This document shows positions 16,561-24,921 of a DNA stretch of 64,000 nucleotides, piece after piece; position 1 is the stretch's first letter, and every line of letters begins with the position of its first letter. A model generated the notes under the pieces. It did no database searches. It was not told where the DNA came from and saw only the letters and a program-made list of their open reading frames with translations. Where the stretch lies: NCBI RefSeq assembly GCF_003033925.1, contig NZ_CP028365.1:806001-870000 (forward strand). Reading direction: 5' to 3'. Source of the DNA: Tannerella serpentiformis. GTDB lineage: Bacteria; Bacteroidota; Bacteroidia; Bacteroidales; Tannerellaceae. The translations under genes and the position numbers were made by a program.

Positions 16561-18294
16561 ATGACACACAGATGGAACATCCGACCCCAAACGAAAGAGG
16601 AGATACACCTCCGAGACGCATTGGCCGCCACGCTGGGGCTTAACCCAATCATCAGCCTGCTGCTCGTGCAGCGAGGTATCACCACCGCTGACCAGGCCCT
16701 CCACTACTTCAACCCCGACCTCCGCGACCTGCACGACCCCTTCCTGATGCCCGACATGCTCAAGGCCGTCAAGCGCCTCAACAAGGCTTTGGGTAACAAG
16801 GAGCGGATCATGATTTATGGCGATTACGACGTGGATGGCACAACGGCCGTGGCGCTGGTCTACAAATTCCTCCGCGCCTACTCCTCGTCGATCGAATACT
16901 ACATCCCCGACCGCTACGATGAGGGCTACGGCATCTCGTTCAAGAGCATCGACTACGCCGTCAGCCGTGGCATCACACTCGTCATCTCGCTCGACTGCGG
17001 CATCAAAGCCATCGACAAGGTGGCCTACGCCAATGAGCGCGGCGTGGACTTCATCATCTGCGACCACCACATGCCCGACGACGAGCTGCCGGAGGCCGTG
17101 GCCGTGCTCGATGCCAAACGCGCCGACTCCCAGTATCCCTACGCCCATCTCAGCGGCTGCGGCGTGGGCTTCAAGTTCATGCAAGCCTTTGCGCAGAGCA
17201 ACGACATCCCCTTCAGTACACTCGAGGGGCTGCTCGAGCTCGTGGCCGTCAGCATCGCCTCGGACATCGTCCCCATCACGGGCGAGAACCGCATCCTGGC
17301 CTTCCACGGCTTACGCCAGCTGAACAACAACCCCAGCTTCGGCCTCAAGGGCATCATCAACGTCTGCGGACTCTCCGGCAAGGACATCCTCGTCAGCGAC
17401 ATCGTCTTCAAGATCGGCCCGCGCATCAACGCCTCCGGACGCATGATGAACGGCAAGGAAGCCGTCGACCTGCTCCTCTCGCGCGACATGGAGGCAGCCG
17501 AGGAGCTCAGCGAAAACATCGACCGCTACAACGAGGATCGGCGCGAGCTGGACAAGAAGATCACCGACGAGGCGAACGCCATCATCGAGCAGATTCACGA
17601 CATGGAGGCGCAGAAGGGCATCGTCGTCTACGACCCCACGTGGCATAAGGGCGTGATCGGCATCGTGGCCTCACGGCTGACAGAGAAATACTGTCGGCCG
17701 ACGGTCGTCCTCACCCGCTCATCCGAGCTCATCACCGGATCGGCGCGCTCCATCCCTGGCTTCGACATCTACCGCGCCATCGAGTCCTGCCGTGACATCC
17801 TCGAAAACTTCGGTGGACACATGTACGCTGCTGGTCTCTCCCTGCGTGAGGAGAACCTCCAAGCCTTCATCGACCGCTTCATGGAGCAAGCCGCACGCGA
17901 CATCGGCCCGGAGCAGATGACGCCACAGATAGACATCGACACCGTCATCTCCCTCCGCGACATCAACACCAAGCTCATGGCCGACCTCAAGCGCATGGAG
18001 CCACTCGGCCCAGAGAACGAGCGGCCCGTCTTCGCCACCATGCATGTGCGTGACCACGGCACCAGTCGGCGTGTCGGTCGTGAGCTGGAGCACCTCAAGC
18101 TCGAGCTTACCGACCGTCACGGTGGCGGCCCCGTGCACGGCATTGCCTTCGGCATGAGCGAGCACAGCTACTACGTCAAGCAGCAAAACGCCTTCGACCT
18201 CTGCTACACCCTCGAAGAGAACACCTACAACGATAACACCACGCTGCAACTCATGGTCAAGGACATCCGTCCCTCATCGATCGCTGAGGGGTAA
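16561..18294 (+). CDS. recJ: Single-stranded-DNA-specific exonuclease RecJ
   Basis: This 577-residue DHH-family 5'-3' exonuclease acts in recombination and mismatch repair. Motif I is IYGDYDVDGTTAVAL; later motifs include SLDCGIK and the DHH triad in ICDHHMPDDELPEA. The DHHA1 region contains GGHMYAAGLSL, and an OB-like C-terminal domain follows. Length fits. recQ begins 77 bases later in the same direction, separated by a GTACCCGG hairpin, so the two RecF-pathway genes are neighbours. All metal-binding motifs are present. Confidence 0.95.
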   Translation: MTHRWNIRPQTKEEIHLRDALAATLGLNPIISLLLVQRGITTADQALHYFNPDLRDLHDPFLMPDMLKAVKRLNKALGNKERIMIYGDYDVDGTTAVALVYKFLRAYSSSIEYYIPDRYDEGYGISFKSIDYAVSRGITLVISLDCGIKAIDKVAYANERGVDFIICDHHMPDDELPEAVAVLDAKRADSQYPYAHLSGCGVGFKFMQAFAQSNDIPFSTLEGLLELVAVSIASDIVPITGENRILAFHGLRQLNNNPSFGLKGIINVCGLSGKDILVSDIVFKIGPRINASGRMMNGKEAVDLLLSRDMEAAEELSENIDRYNEDRRELDKKITDEANAIIEQIHDMEAQKGIVVYDPTWHKGVIGIVASRLTEKYCRPTVVLTRSSELITGSARSIPGFDIYRAIESCRDILENFGGHMYAAGLSLREENLQAFIDRFMEQAARDIGPEQMTPQIDIDTVISLRDINTKLMADLKRMEPLGPENERPVFATMHVRDHGTSRRVGRELEHLKLELTDRHGGGPVHGIAFGMSEHSYYVKQQNAFDLCYTLEENTYNDNTTLQLMVKDIRPSSIAEG

Positions 18295-18305
18295 GGCTCA
18301 GACCA

Positions 18306-18335
18306 AGTACCCGGCCCCAAGTTGGGCCGGGTACT
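18306..18335 (+). terminator. Perfect GTACCCGGCCC hairpin between recJ and recQ
   Basis: GTACCCGGCCC (18307-18317) pairs perfectly with GGGCCGGGTAC (18324-18334) around a 6-base loop. There is no T tract, so termination is uncertain. The same GTACCCGG core recurs near 5600-5930, 36120 and 58941-58974. Confidence 0.55.
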
Positions 18336-18371
18336 CGACGATCATTCACTGACGACTAACGATTAAACCGG

Positions 18372-20288
18372 GTGGATCGCTATCACGAAATCCTCAAGAA
18401 GTACTGGGGCTACGATGCCTTCCGACCGTTGCAAGAAGACATCATCCGCTCCGTCGGGGCCGGACGTGACACGCTCGCGCTCATGCCTACCGGAGGCGGC
18501 AAGTCGCTCACTTTCCAAGTCCCTACGCTGGCTATGGACGGGCTCTGCCTCGTCGTCACACCGCTCATCGCCCTGATGAAAGACCAGGTGGACAACCTGC
18601 GCCGACGTGGCATCAAGGCCACGACCGTCTACATGGGCATGACCACGACCGAGATCGACACGCAGCTCGACAACTGCATCTTCGGCGACTACAAGTTCCT
18701 CTACCTCTCTCCCGAACGCCTCACCACGGAGCGCTTCCTGACGAAGCTCCGCGCCATGCGCGTCTGCCTGCTGGCCGTCGACGAGTGTCACTGCATCTCG
18801 CAGTGGGGTTACGATTTCCGACCCTCCTACCTCCGCATTGCCGACATCCGCGAGGCGCTCCCGACCGACGTTCCCGTGCTGGCCCTCACCGCCACGGCCA
18901 CCCCTCGCACCGTCGACGACATTCAGGAGAAGCTCCATTTCCGCGCCCCCAACGTCCTCCGCAAGAGCTTCGCCCGACCCAACCTCACCTACCTCGTCCG
19001 CCGTTGCGACGACAAGCTGAGCCAGCTCATTCGCATCCTCCAGCGCACCCAAGGATCAGCCGTCGTCTACGTCCGCAGCCGCAAACGCACCGCCGAGATC
19101 GCCTCTGCGCTGCATGCTGAAGGCATCACGGCCACCTTCTTTCACGCCGGACTCAGTCGCGACAAAAAGTTCGAACGGCAACGCGCTTGGATGGACGACC
19201 AACTGCGCGTCATGGTGGCCACGAACGCCTTTGGCATGGGCATCGATAAGCCCGACGTGCGGCTGGTGGTGCACATCGACATCCCCAGCTCGCTCGAGGA
19301 ATACTTCCAAGAGGCCGGACGTGCCGGACGCGACGGGGAGCCGGCCTACGCCATCGCCCTCTGCGACCCACGCGATACCCAGCGTCTGCGCCGACGAATC
19401 AGCAACGAATATCCCGACCGCGACCTCATCCTCCGCGTTTACGACGCCCTCGGCAGCCACCTCGGCATCGCCTCCGGCTACGGCCTCTTCACCCGCCACA
19501 GCTTCTCGCTCGAGGCCTTCTGCACCATCTATCGCTTCTCCTTCATTCACGCCTACTACGCCCTCAAAATCCTCGAGCTATCGGGCTACCTGCTCTACGA
19601 GGAGGAGCCCGAAAACGCCTCCCGCGTGCGCATCCTCGTCACCCGCGAGGACCTCTACGACTTGGCTCACAACACGCCCCACACGGACATCGTCCTGCGG
19701 GAGCTGCTCCGCTCCTACAGCGGACTCTTTGCCGATTACGTTTTCATCGACGAGGAGCTACTGGCCACCCGCGGCCAGCTCACGCGCGCTGAGGTCTGCG
19801 AGGCGCTCATCCAGCTCTCCCGCGCGCACATCATCAGCTACATCCCCCGCCGCGACACGCCTCGCATCACCTTCACCCGCTCCCGTGAAGAGCCGCGACA
19901 CGTGCGCATCCCACGCTCGGCCTACGAGGAGCGTCTCGAACGCAGCCAAGACCGCATCAAACATGTCATCGAGTACATCACCGACGATCGACACTGCCGA
20001 TCGCGCCTCCTGCTGCGTTACTTCGGCGAGCTCCACACCGCCGACTGTCGCCGCTGCGACGTCTGCAACCATCATACCCGCTCAGGCCTCGTGCAATGGG
20101 AACTGAATGCCGTCCGCGACACACTCGCCACACTGCTCCGCGACCGCGCCCCGCAATCCATCCACGCCATCGTCAGCCGCCTCCCCCTCAGCTCCGAAAA
20201 GAACCACCACGCCCTGCGCTATCTCTTCGACAACGACGCCCGCTTCCACCTCACCGACGGCCTCGTCAGCTTCCATGAGGAGGGCTGA
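18372..20288 (+). CDS. recQ: ATP-dependent DNA helicase RecQ
   Basis: This 638-residue SF2 helicase starts at a GTG at 18372 (VDRYHEILKKYWGYDAFRPLQ). The Walker A motif is MPTGGGKSLTFQVP. The DEAH-type box is VDECHCISQWG, followed by the aromatic-rich loop. Motif VI is EAGRAGRDG. The RQC zinc site includes the cysteines of DCRRCDVC plus an upstream Cys in HCRSRLLL. The C-terminal HRDC domain is not obvious, as in many Bacteroidetes RecQ proteins. It converges on the UpxY gene across a 41-bp repeat array. Confidence 0.95.
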   Translation: MDRYHEILKKYWGYDAFRPLQEDIIRSVGAGRDTLALMPTGGGKSLTFQVPTLAMDGLCLVVTPLIALMKDQVDNLRRRGIKATTVYMGMTTTEIDTQLDNCIFGDYKFLYLSPERLTTERFLTKLRAMRVCLLAVDECHCISQWGYDFRPSYLRIADIREALPTDVPVLALTATATPRTVDDIQEKLHFRAPNVLRKSFARPNLTYLVRRCDDKLSQLIRILQRTQGSAVVYVRSRKRTAEIASALHAEGITATFFHAGLSRDKKFERQRAWMDDQLRVMVATNAFGMGIDKPDVRLVVHIDIPSSLEEYFQEAGRAGRDGEPAYAIALCDPRDTQRLRRRISNEYPDRDLILRVYDALGSHLGIASGYGLFTRHSFSLEAFCTIYRFSFIHAYYALKILELSGYLLYEEEPENASRVRILVTREDLYDLAHNTPHTDIVLRELLRSYSGLFADYVFIDEELLATRGQLTRAEVCEALIQLSRAHIISYIPRRDTPRITFTRSREEPRHVRIPRSAYEERLERSQDRIKHVIEYITDDRHCRSRLLLRYFGELHTADCRRCDVCNHHTRSGLVQWELNAVRDTLATLLRDRAPQSIHAIVSRLPLSSEKNHHALRYLFDNDARFHLTDGLVSFHEEG

Positions 20289-20339
20289 ACCGTGAGCCAC
20301 CATTAGTCGAACAAGCGGTGCTCCCCATTCAAAACAGGC

Positions 20340-20646
20340 TTCAAAACACACAGCGACGGGCCGTCGCAGATTTGCAACAGCTCAAAACATACAGCGACGG
20401 GCCGTCGCAGATTTTACAACGCCCAAAACACACAGCGACGGGCTGTCGCAGATTTGCAACAGCTCAAAACACACAGCGACGGGCTGTCGCAGATTTTGCA
20501 ACGCTCAAAACACACAGCGACGAGCCGTCGCAGATTTGCAACAGCTCAAAACACACAGCGACGGGCTGTCGCGGATTTGCAACAGCTCAACACACACAGC
20601 GACGAGCCGCCGCAGATTTGCAACAACTCAAAACACACAGCGACGG
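20340..20646. repeat. 41-bp tandem array between convergent recQ and upxY-like genes
   Basis: The AGCGACG core starts at 20352, 20393, 20434, 20475, 20516, 20557, 20598 and 20639: eight units at exactly 41 bp with no indel. The core is a stem-loop, GCGAC-GGGCT-GTCGC, or in some copies GCGACGGGCCGTCGC, with 7-bp arms around one base. The last unit ends against the UpxY stop codon (20647-20649). Frames crossing the array are open but carry no protein-family signal. Confidence 0.92.
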
Positions 20647-21168
20647 CTATTTGATGCGCTTCACGGGCGCAACCTCGCTGAGGTCGACCGTGACGGTGAT
20701 TCCGATCTGCTCGATGTACAGTCTGAGGCGGTTGCGACCCATCTTTTGGATGACGCCGGAGACCTTCTTCAGCGCGCCACTGAGGATTTCCACCTCCTCG
20801 CCCATAGAGAGCGGATGGTTAGCGGCCTGCTCAAGGAAGGCGCGAATGGCTTCGATTTCGGACGGCTGCACGATGGCGGGGCGACCATTATAGAAGACGA
20901 CGCGCGCCACACCGTAGATCTGTCGGACAAAATTCAAGGCCTCCGTCTCGGTCGAGCGGACAAAGACGTAAGAGATGAAGAGCGGCTTGTCGACTATCTT
21001 GACGCGGTCGGACCAGATCTGTGGCGAGCGGTGCAGAGGTAGGTAGCACTCCACGCCGCGCTCGCGCAGACGCTCCTCGACCTTTTTCTCGGCCCGAGGA
21101 GCGGTGTAGAGCACGTACCAATTGAGGGTACGGGCGGCGCGGATGCGACTCAGTTCTTCTTCAGTCAT
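20647..21168 (-). CDS. UpxY-type NusG paralogue (transcription antiterminator)
   Basis: The protein has 173 residues. The NGN domain covers about residues 17-115 (LNWYVLYTAPRAEKKVEERL and PLFISYVFVR), and a KOW-like C-terminal region follows (PLSMGEEVEILSGALKKVSG). UpxY proteins normally head capsule operons and prevent premature termination. Here the ATG at 21166-21168 overlaps the stop of a GHL10 gene, and no polysaccharide gene follows. The start was chosen by family alignment; the frame runs to 21294 without NGN sequence. The target operon is unknown. Confidence 0.8.
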   Translation of the reverse strand: MTEEELSRIRAARTLNWYVLYTAPRAEKKVEERLRERGVECYLPLHRSPQIWSDRVKIVDKPLFISYVFVRSTETEALNFVRQIYGVARVVFYNGRPAIVQPSEIEAIRAFLEQAANHPLSMGEEVEILSGALKKVSGVIQKMGRNRLRLYIEQIGITVTVDLSEVAPVKRIK

Positions 21169-22646
21169 TTGTCGTAGCGAGAAAAATAGTAGTAGGTGGA
21201 GCGTGAGGGACGGCTCTCGATGCGGTAGCGATTGGAGGCAGTCACGCAGAATGTGTACTCCCGTTCGGCGTCGGCATTGATGGGCAGGAACCACTCGTTG
21301 GCGCGAATACCGGTGGCCAAGATGGAGCGCGCCGAGCCTAAGTCGATGGAGTCGGCTTGGGCGTAATAAAGCGTGTAGATACAGTCAGGCGCCCCCTCCC
21401 AACGCAGGCGCAAGCCGCCGCGCTCACGGGTAACATGCACCTCTTGCGGTTCGCAGGGAGCTGCGGGCGTGGTGCTCATCCACGTCAGTGGGGGCAGCTG
21501 GGCAGGGTACTTGAAAAAGCGGTTCTTGAGCTCGTTGTACAACCCCTTCTCGTTGCCAATAACAAAGCCGGCGCGAAAGAAGGCGCACCCCTTGCCGCCC
21601 TGCTTGCGGACGTAAACAATCTGGTCGGAGATGTCGGAAAGGTTCCAGTCGCCCTCGCCACGACTCAGGCGGTAGGCGCCCAGCCCGGCCACCATATTGC
21701 GCTGCCCGGACTGCTCAAGCCAAGTGCTGACAAAGGGGTAGAAGTCGCTGCGGCGGTAGTACATCATGGGCACGATCATGTCCTGCTTGCCGGCCTGTAG
21801 CCAGGCTTTGGGATCTTGGAAGACGTCTTCGTAAGCCGTCCATTTGGCGTTCGGCGTTCGGCCCGACTTGCTGTATTTCCCAAGCGGAGAACTGCTGACT
21901 TGCACCCACGGTTTGAGCTGCTTCACGCGGTCGTGAATGCGACTCATGAGGCGATTGATGTTCTCCCGCCGCCAGTCGCTGAGGCGTTGACCGCGACCGT
22001 AACGCTGGTAAGAGTCCTTGTCAGGAAAGGTGGCTGCATTCTCGGGGTAACGGATGTAGTCGAACTGGATACCGTCAATGTCGTAGTTACGGACCACCTC
22101 GTCGACAAGCGAGAGGAGGTAGTCGGTCGTTCCGGGCTGTCCGGGGTCGAGATACCAGCTGCCGTGGTGCTGGAGGCAGAGCTCGGGGTGGCGACGCACA
22201 ACGGACGATCCGCCTTGCTCGCGCACCATCTTCTCCGTTCCGACGGGGAAGGTGACGAAGAAGGCGTGGCACTCCATGCCGCGCTTATGGCACTCCTCGA
22301 TCACAAAAGCTAGCGGATCATAGCCCGGCCACTGTCCGTAAGAGCCGGCAAAGACGGCCGAGAGTGGCTCGATCTTGGAACGATAAATCACGTCACCACG
22401 CAGGCGTGTCTGCACGAAGACGGTGTTGAAGTTGGCCTCATGCAGGCGGTCGAGGATGTTGCGCAGCTCCTGCTTCTGCCGTTCGCGCCCATCCCAATCG
22501 GTAGCCGTTCGCGTAGGCCAGTCGAGTCCGTAGATCGTGGTGAGCCAGACGGCGCGAATCTCCTGCTTCGGATACTCATCCTCCGCTCCGGTCGCCGCCC
22601 CTATGCACAGGCACCACAGCATCATCCACCATGCGATTCTTTTCAT
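21165..22646 (-). CDS. Family 10-like glycosyl hydrolase (GHL10 / DUF187), secreted
   Basis: The protein has 493 residues with an N-terminal signal peptide (KRIAWWMMLWCLCIGAATGA). The TIM-barrel GHL10 domain opens with EIRAVWLTTIYGLDWP and contains LHEANFNTVFVQTRLRGDVI, AFFVTFPVG, and the acidic FDYIRYP segment near the middle. A C-terminal fibronectin-like beta domain ends in YYYFSRYDK. These proteins are predicted glycoside hydrolases, possibly acting on peptidoglycan-related sugars, with few characterised members. It is translationally coupled to the UpxY-like gene. Confidence 0.8.
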   Translation of the reverse strand: MKRIAWWMMLWCLCIGAATGAEDEYPKQEIRAVWLTTIYGLDWPTRTATDWDGRERQKQELRNILDRLHEANFNTVFVQTRLRGDVIYRSKIEPLSAVFAGSYGQWPGYDPLAFVIEECHKRGMECHAFFVTFPVGTEKMVREQGGSSVVRRHPELCLQHHGSWYLDPGQPGTTDYLLSLVDEVVRNYDIDGIQFDYIRYPENAATFPDKDSYQRYGRGQRLSDWRRENINRLMSRIHDRVKQLKPWVQVSSSPLGKYSKSGRTPNAKWTAYEDVFQDPKAWLQAGKQDMIVPMMYYRRSDFYPFVSTWLEQSGQRNMVAGLGAYRLSRGEGDWNLSDISDQIVYVRKQGGKGCAFFRAGFVIGNEKGLYNELKNRFFKYPAQLPPLTWMSTTPAAPCEPQEVHVTRERGGLRLRWEGAPDCIYTLYYAQADSIDLGSARSILATGIRANEWFLPINADAEREYTFCVTASNRYRIESRPSRSTYYYFSRYDK

Positions 22647-22691
22647 TCTTGTCTATTATAGTATGGCTTACAGCTCGCGAGAAAAATGCAA

Positions 22692-22720
22692 AAAGGGGCG
22701 CATGCTTTTTGCGCCCCTTT
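22692..22720. terminator. Terminator hairpin between trxB and the GHL10 gene
   Basis: AAAGGGGCGCA pairs with TGCGCCCCTTT around a short loop. A-rich sequence on the 5' side and TTTGG on the 3' side mean it could work on either strand; trxB (minus) ends about 40 bases upstream on its strand. Confidence 0.75.
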
Positions 22721-22758
22721 GGATGGGTGGGCACAAGACCCGACCCTACATGTATACA

Positions 22759-23697
22759 TCAACGATTCGACAAATAACGTTCAACCTCAATGGCTGCGCG
22801 ACAGCCTGCTCCGGCTGCCGTTACAGCCTGACGATAATGCGGATCAGCCACATCGCCGGCAGCAAAGACGCCCGGCACATTCGTGCGCGGCGTGCCCGCT
22901 TCGGTGATGATATAGCCCGTTTCGTCCGTCTTGATCCACTGCTTGAAGATGTCCGAATTCGGTTTGTGGCCAATGGCTAGGAAGAAGCCATCGATGGCAA
23001 TATCCACCTGCTCCTCATCCGGTTCGCCCTTACGCTTCACAAGATGCGCACCTTCCACGCCGCCTTCGCCAAACAGTCCGAGGGTGTTGTGCTCAAACAG
23101 CACAGTGATATTTGGTGCATTCAGTACACGATCCTGCATCACCTTCGAGGCACGCAGATAGGGCTTGCGAACAATCAGGTAAACGTGCGACGCGAGGCCA
23201 GCCAAGTAGAGCGCTTCCTCACACGCCGTGTCGCCACCGCCGACCACGGCCACCTTCTTCTTGCGATAGAAGAAGCCGTCGCAGGTGGCGCAAGCCGAGA
23301 CGCCCATGCCGGCATATTTCTGTTCGTCGGGCAGGCCCAGATACTTGGCCGAGGCGCCCGTAGCGATGATCAATGCTTCAGCCTCGATGACCTTCTCACC
23401 GTCGATGGTGATCTTGTACGGCGCCGCCGAAAGATCGGCCGCCGTAGCGATGCCCGCGCGGATATCAGCGCCGAAACGTTCAGCCTGACGGCGCATATCG
23501 GCCATCATCTCCGTGCCCGTAATACCGTCGGGATAGCCGGGGAAGTTCTCCACTTCCGTCGTCGTTGTCAGCTGTCCACCAGGCTGAATGCCTTCGTACA
23601 GCACCGGTTGCAGGTTAGCTCGCGACGCATAGATGGCAGCCGTGTATCCGGCCGGTCCGGAGCCTATGATCAGGCAACGCACTTTCTCATTTTCCAT
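22759..23697 (-). CDS. trxB: Thioredoxin-disulfide reductase
   Basis: This 312-residue FAD enzyme reduces thioredoxin with NADPH. The FAD site is GSGPAGYTAAIYASRA, the redox pair is in SACATCDGFF, the second dinucleotide site is GGGDTACEEALYLA, and FAAGDV lies near the C terminus. The NADPH-phosphate motif that reads HRRxxxR in E. coli is VRKPYLR here, which I recall as common in Bacteroidetes. The start is the ATG at 23695-23697 (MENEKVRCL). It is the last gene of the ftsK-lolA-oxidoreductase-trxB run. Confidence 0.93.
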   Translation of the reverse strand: MENEKVRCLIIGSGPAGYTAAIYASRANLQPVLYEGIQPGGQLTTTTEVENFPGYPDGITGTEMMADMRRQAERFGADIRAGIATAADLSAAPYKITIDGEKVIEAEALIIATGASAKYLGLPDEQKYAGMGVSACATCDGFFYRKKKVAVVGGGDTACEEALYLAGLASHVYLIVRKPYLRASKVMQDRVLNAPNITVLFEHNTLGLFGEGGVEGAHLVKRKGEPDEEQVDIAIDGFFLAIGHKPNSDIFKQWIKTDETGYIITEAGTPRTNVPGVFAAGDVADPHYRQAVTAAGAGCRAAIEVERYLSNR

Positions 23698-23741
23698 ATT
23701 CTCTTTCAAATCTTTTTCGTTTGGGGTTATTGTTAATCTGT

Positions 23742-24278
23742 TTATCTCGAAAACTCCTCGAGGAACTTCATGTATAACGGAACACTCTGTTCGATCCATT
23801 CCTCAGATGAGTTCAATTCAATGCCATAAAAGACAAACGGCCGGCGGTAGTCAGCCTTCACGTATTCAAAAGTCAGCTCGAACGGGCGTGTCAGCCCCTC
23901 TATCGTGTACCGGTATTTGCCCGAGGCCGCATACTCATGCTCGTCGATACCGGCGGTGATGGCCAGGGCGATCTTCTTGCCACCCATCTTGTATCCACTC
24001 TGGCTACCGTACGCCCAGCCATAGGTCAAGACCTCGTCGAGCCACGTCTTGAACAACGGCGGGCAATTGAACCAATACAAGGGGTACTGAAAAACGATAC
24101 GCTCATATCGCTCCATCAATTGTTGCTCCGCAGCCACGTCAATCCTCCCATCCGGATAAGCCTCGTACAGCTGATGTACCTCATACTTGTCCGGATGCTT
24201 TTGCAGCTCCTCTACCCATCGCTTGTTGATGAGCGATTCATTGAGGTGAGGGTGCACAACAAGAATCAGCGTCTTCAT
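23742..24278 (-). CDS. Flavodoxin-fold NAD(P)H oxidoreductase (KefF/MdaB type)
   Basis: This 178-residue Flavodoxin_2 protein begins MKTLILVVHPHLNESLINKR. FQYPLYWFNCPPLFKTWLDE is the FMN/quinone-site loop, and ALAITAGIDEHEY follows. Relatives reduce quinones with two electrons or regulate Kef potassium channels; no Kef gene is present. It begins one base after the lolA stop and ends 44 bases before the trxB ATG, so it is inserted within what I remember as a conserved ftsK-lolA-trxB order. A redox-protection role is inferred from that context. Confidence 0.82.
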   Translation of the reverse strand: MKTLILVVHPHLNESLINKRWVEELQKHPDKYEVHQLYEAYPDGRIDVAAEQQLMERYERIVFQYPLYWFNCPPLFKTWLDEVLTYGWAYGSQSGYKMGGKKIALAITAGIDEHEYAASGKYRYTIEGLTRPFELTFEYVKADYRRPFVFYGIELNSSEEWIEQSVPLYMKFLEEFSR

Positions 24279-24279
24279 C

Positions 24280-24921
24280 TCACCGTAGATCTATCTCTGT
24301 CACGCCCGGATAATCGGCCCGGTTGAAGGTGAAGGTCTTGTCAGGCGGATTGACGCCTGTCTGCATGCGACTGATGCGAATCACGCTGCGCATGCCATTC
24401 TTCATCGTCACCGTCAGGCGCGCCGGTAGCGACGTGCTACGTTCGAGCTGTACCTCCACGCGAGCGATGTCGCTACGGCCACGCGGTGTGAGCGCCACAT
24501 CGTCCGCCATGCGACCGTTGCCGGCTGTGCTTGCGCCGATGTACGAGGCCGTGAACTTCTTCTTATAGGTGCGCAAGAGTGTGAGCGGGTTGGTCGATTC
24601 CAGCTCGTCGCCCGTCGGCGTAGAGAGGTTCACTTCCTTCGATCGCACCATGTAGGTCCACTGCGTCGATCCGTTGTACCACGTGCGCATGTCGGGTGTC
24701 ACCAGTGCGAACTTGTTGCCCTTCATGCGAATCGTGCCCTCGAAACTCTCTGCCACGCCCGTCTTCTCGTGACGTACGTTAGCGGCGAAAGTGGCTTGTA
24801 TGCCGTTCGATTTCTCATACGCTGCTGCGGCTTTGTCGAGCAACGCTTCGGCCTTCTGTGCCGAAAGGCTTCCGGCGACGCAGAGCGTTGCCAAAAGCAT
24901 GCCAATCATTCGTCTCATCAT
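24280..24921 (-). CDS. lolA: LolA-like outer-membrane lipoprotein carrier
   Basis: This 213-residue periplasmic protein has a cleavable signal peptide (MRRMIGMLLATLCVAGSLSA). The LolA beta-sandwich is recognisable from AAYEKSNGIQATFAANV, GTIRMKGNKFALVTPDMRTW (lipid-binding barrel start) and NADDV-like strands. LolA ferries lipoproteins from LolCDE to the outer membrane. Its ATG overlaps the ftsK TGA by four bases, so it is translationally coupled to ftsK. Family identity is moderately divergent, as is usual in Bacteroidetes. Confidence 0.82.
   Translation of the reverse strand: MMRRMIGMLLATLCVAGSLSAQKAEALLDKAAAAYEKSNGIQATFAANVRHEKTGVAESFEGTIRMKGNKFALVTPDMRTWYNGSTQWTYMVRSKEVNLSTPTGDELESTNPLTLLRTYKKKFTASYIGASTAGNGRMADDVALTPRGRSDIARVEVQLERSTSLPARLTVTMKNGMRSVIRISRMQTGVNPPDKTFTFNRADYPGVTEIDLR

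Noticed and set aside
20318-20893. 191-residue ORF across the 41-bp array into the UpxY gene
   Set aside because: Repeat readthrough followed by antisense of UpxY.
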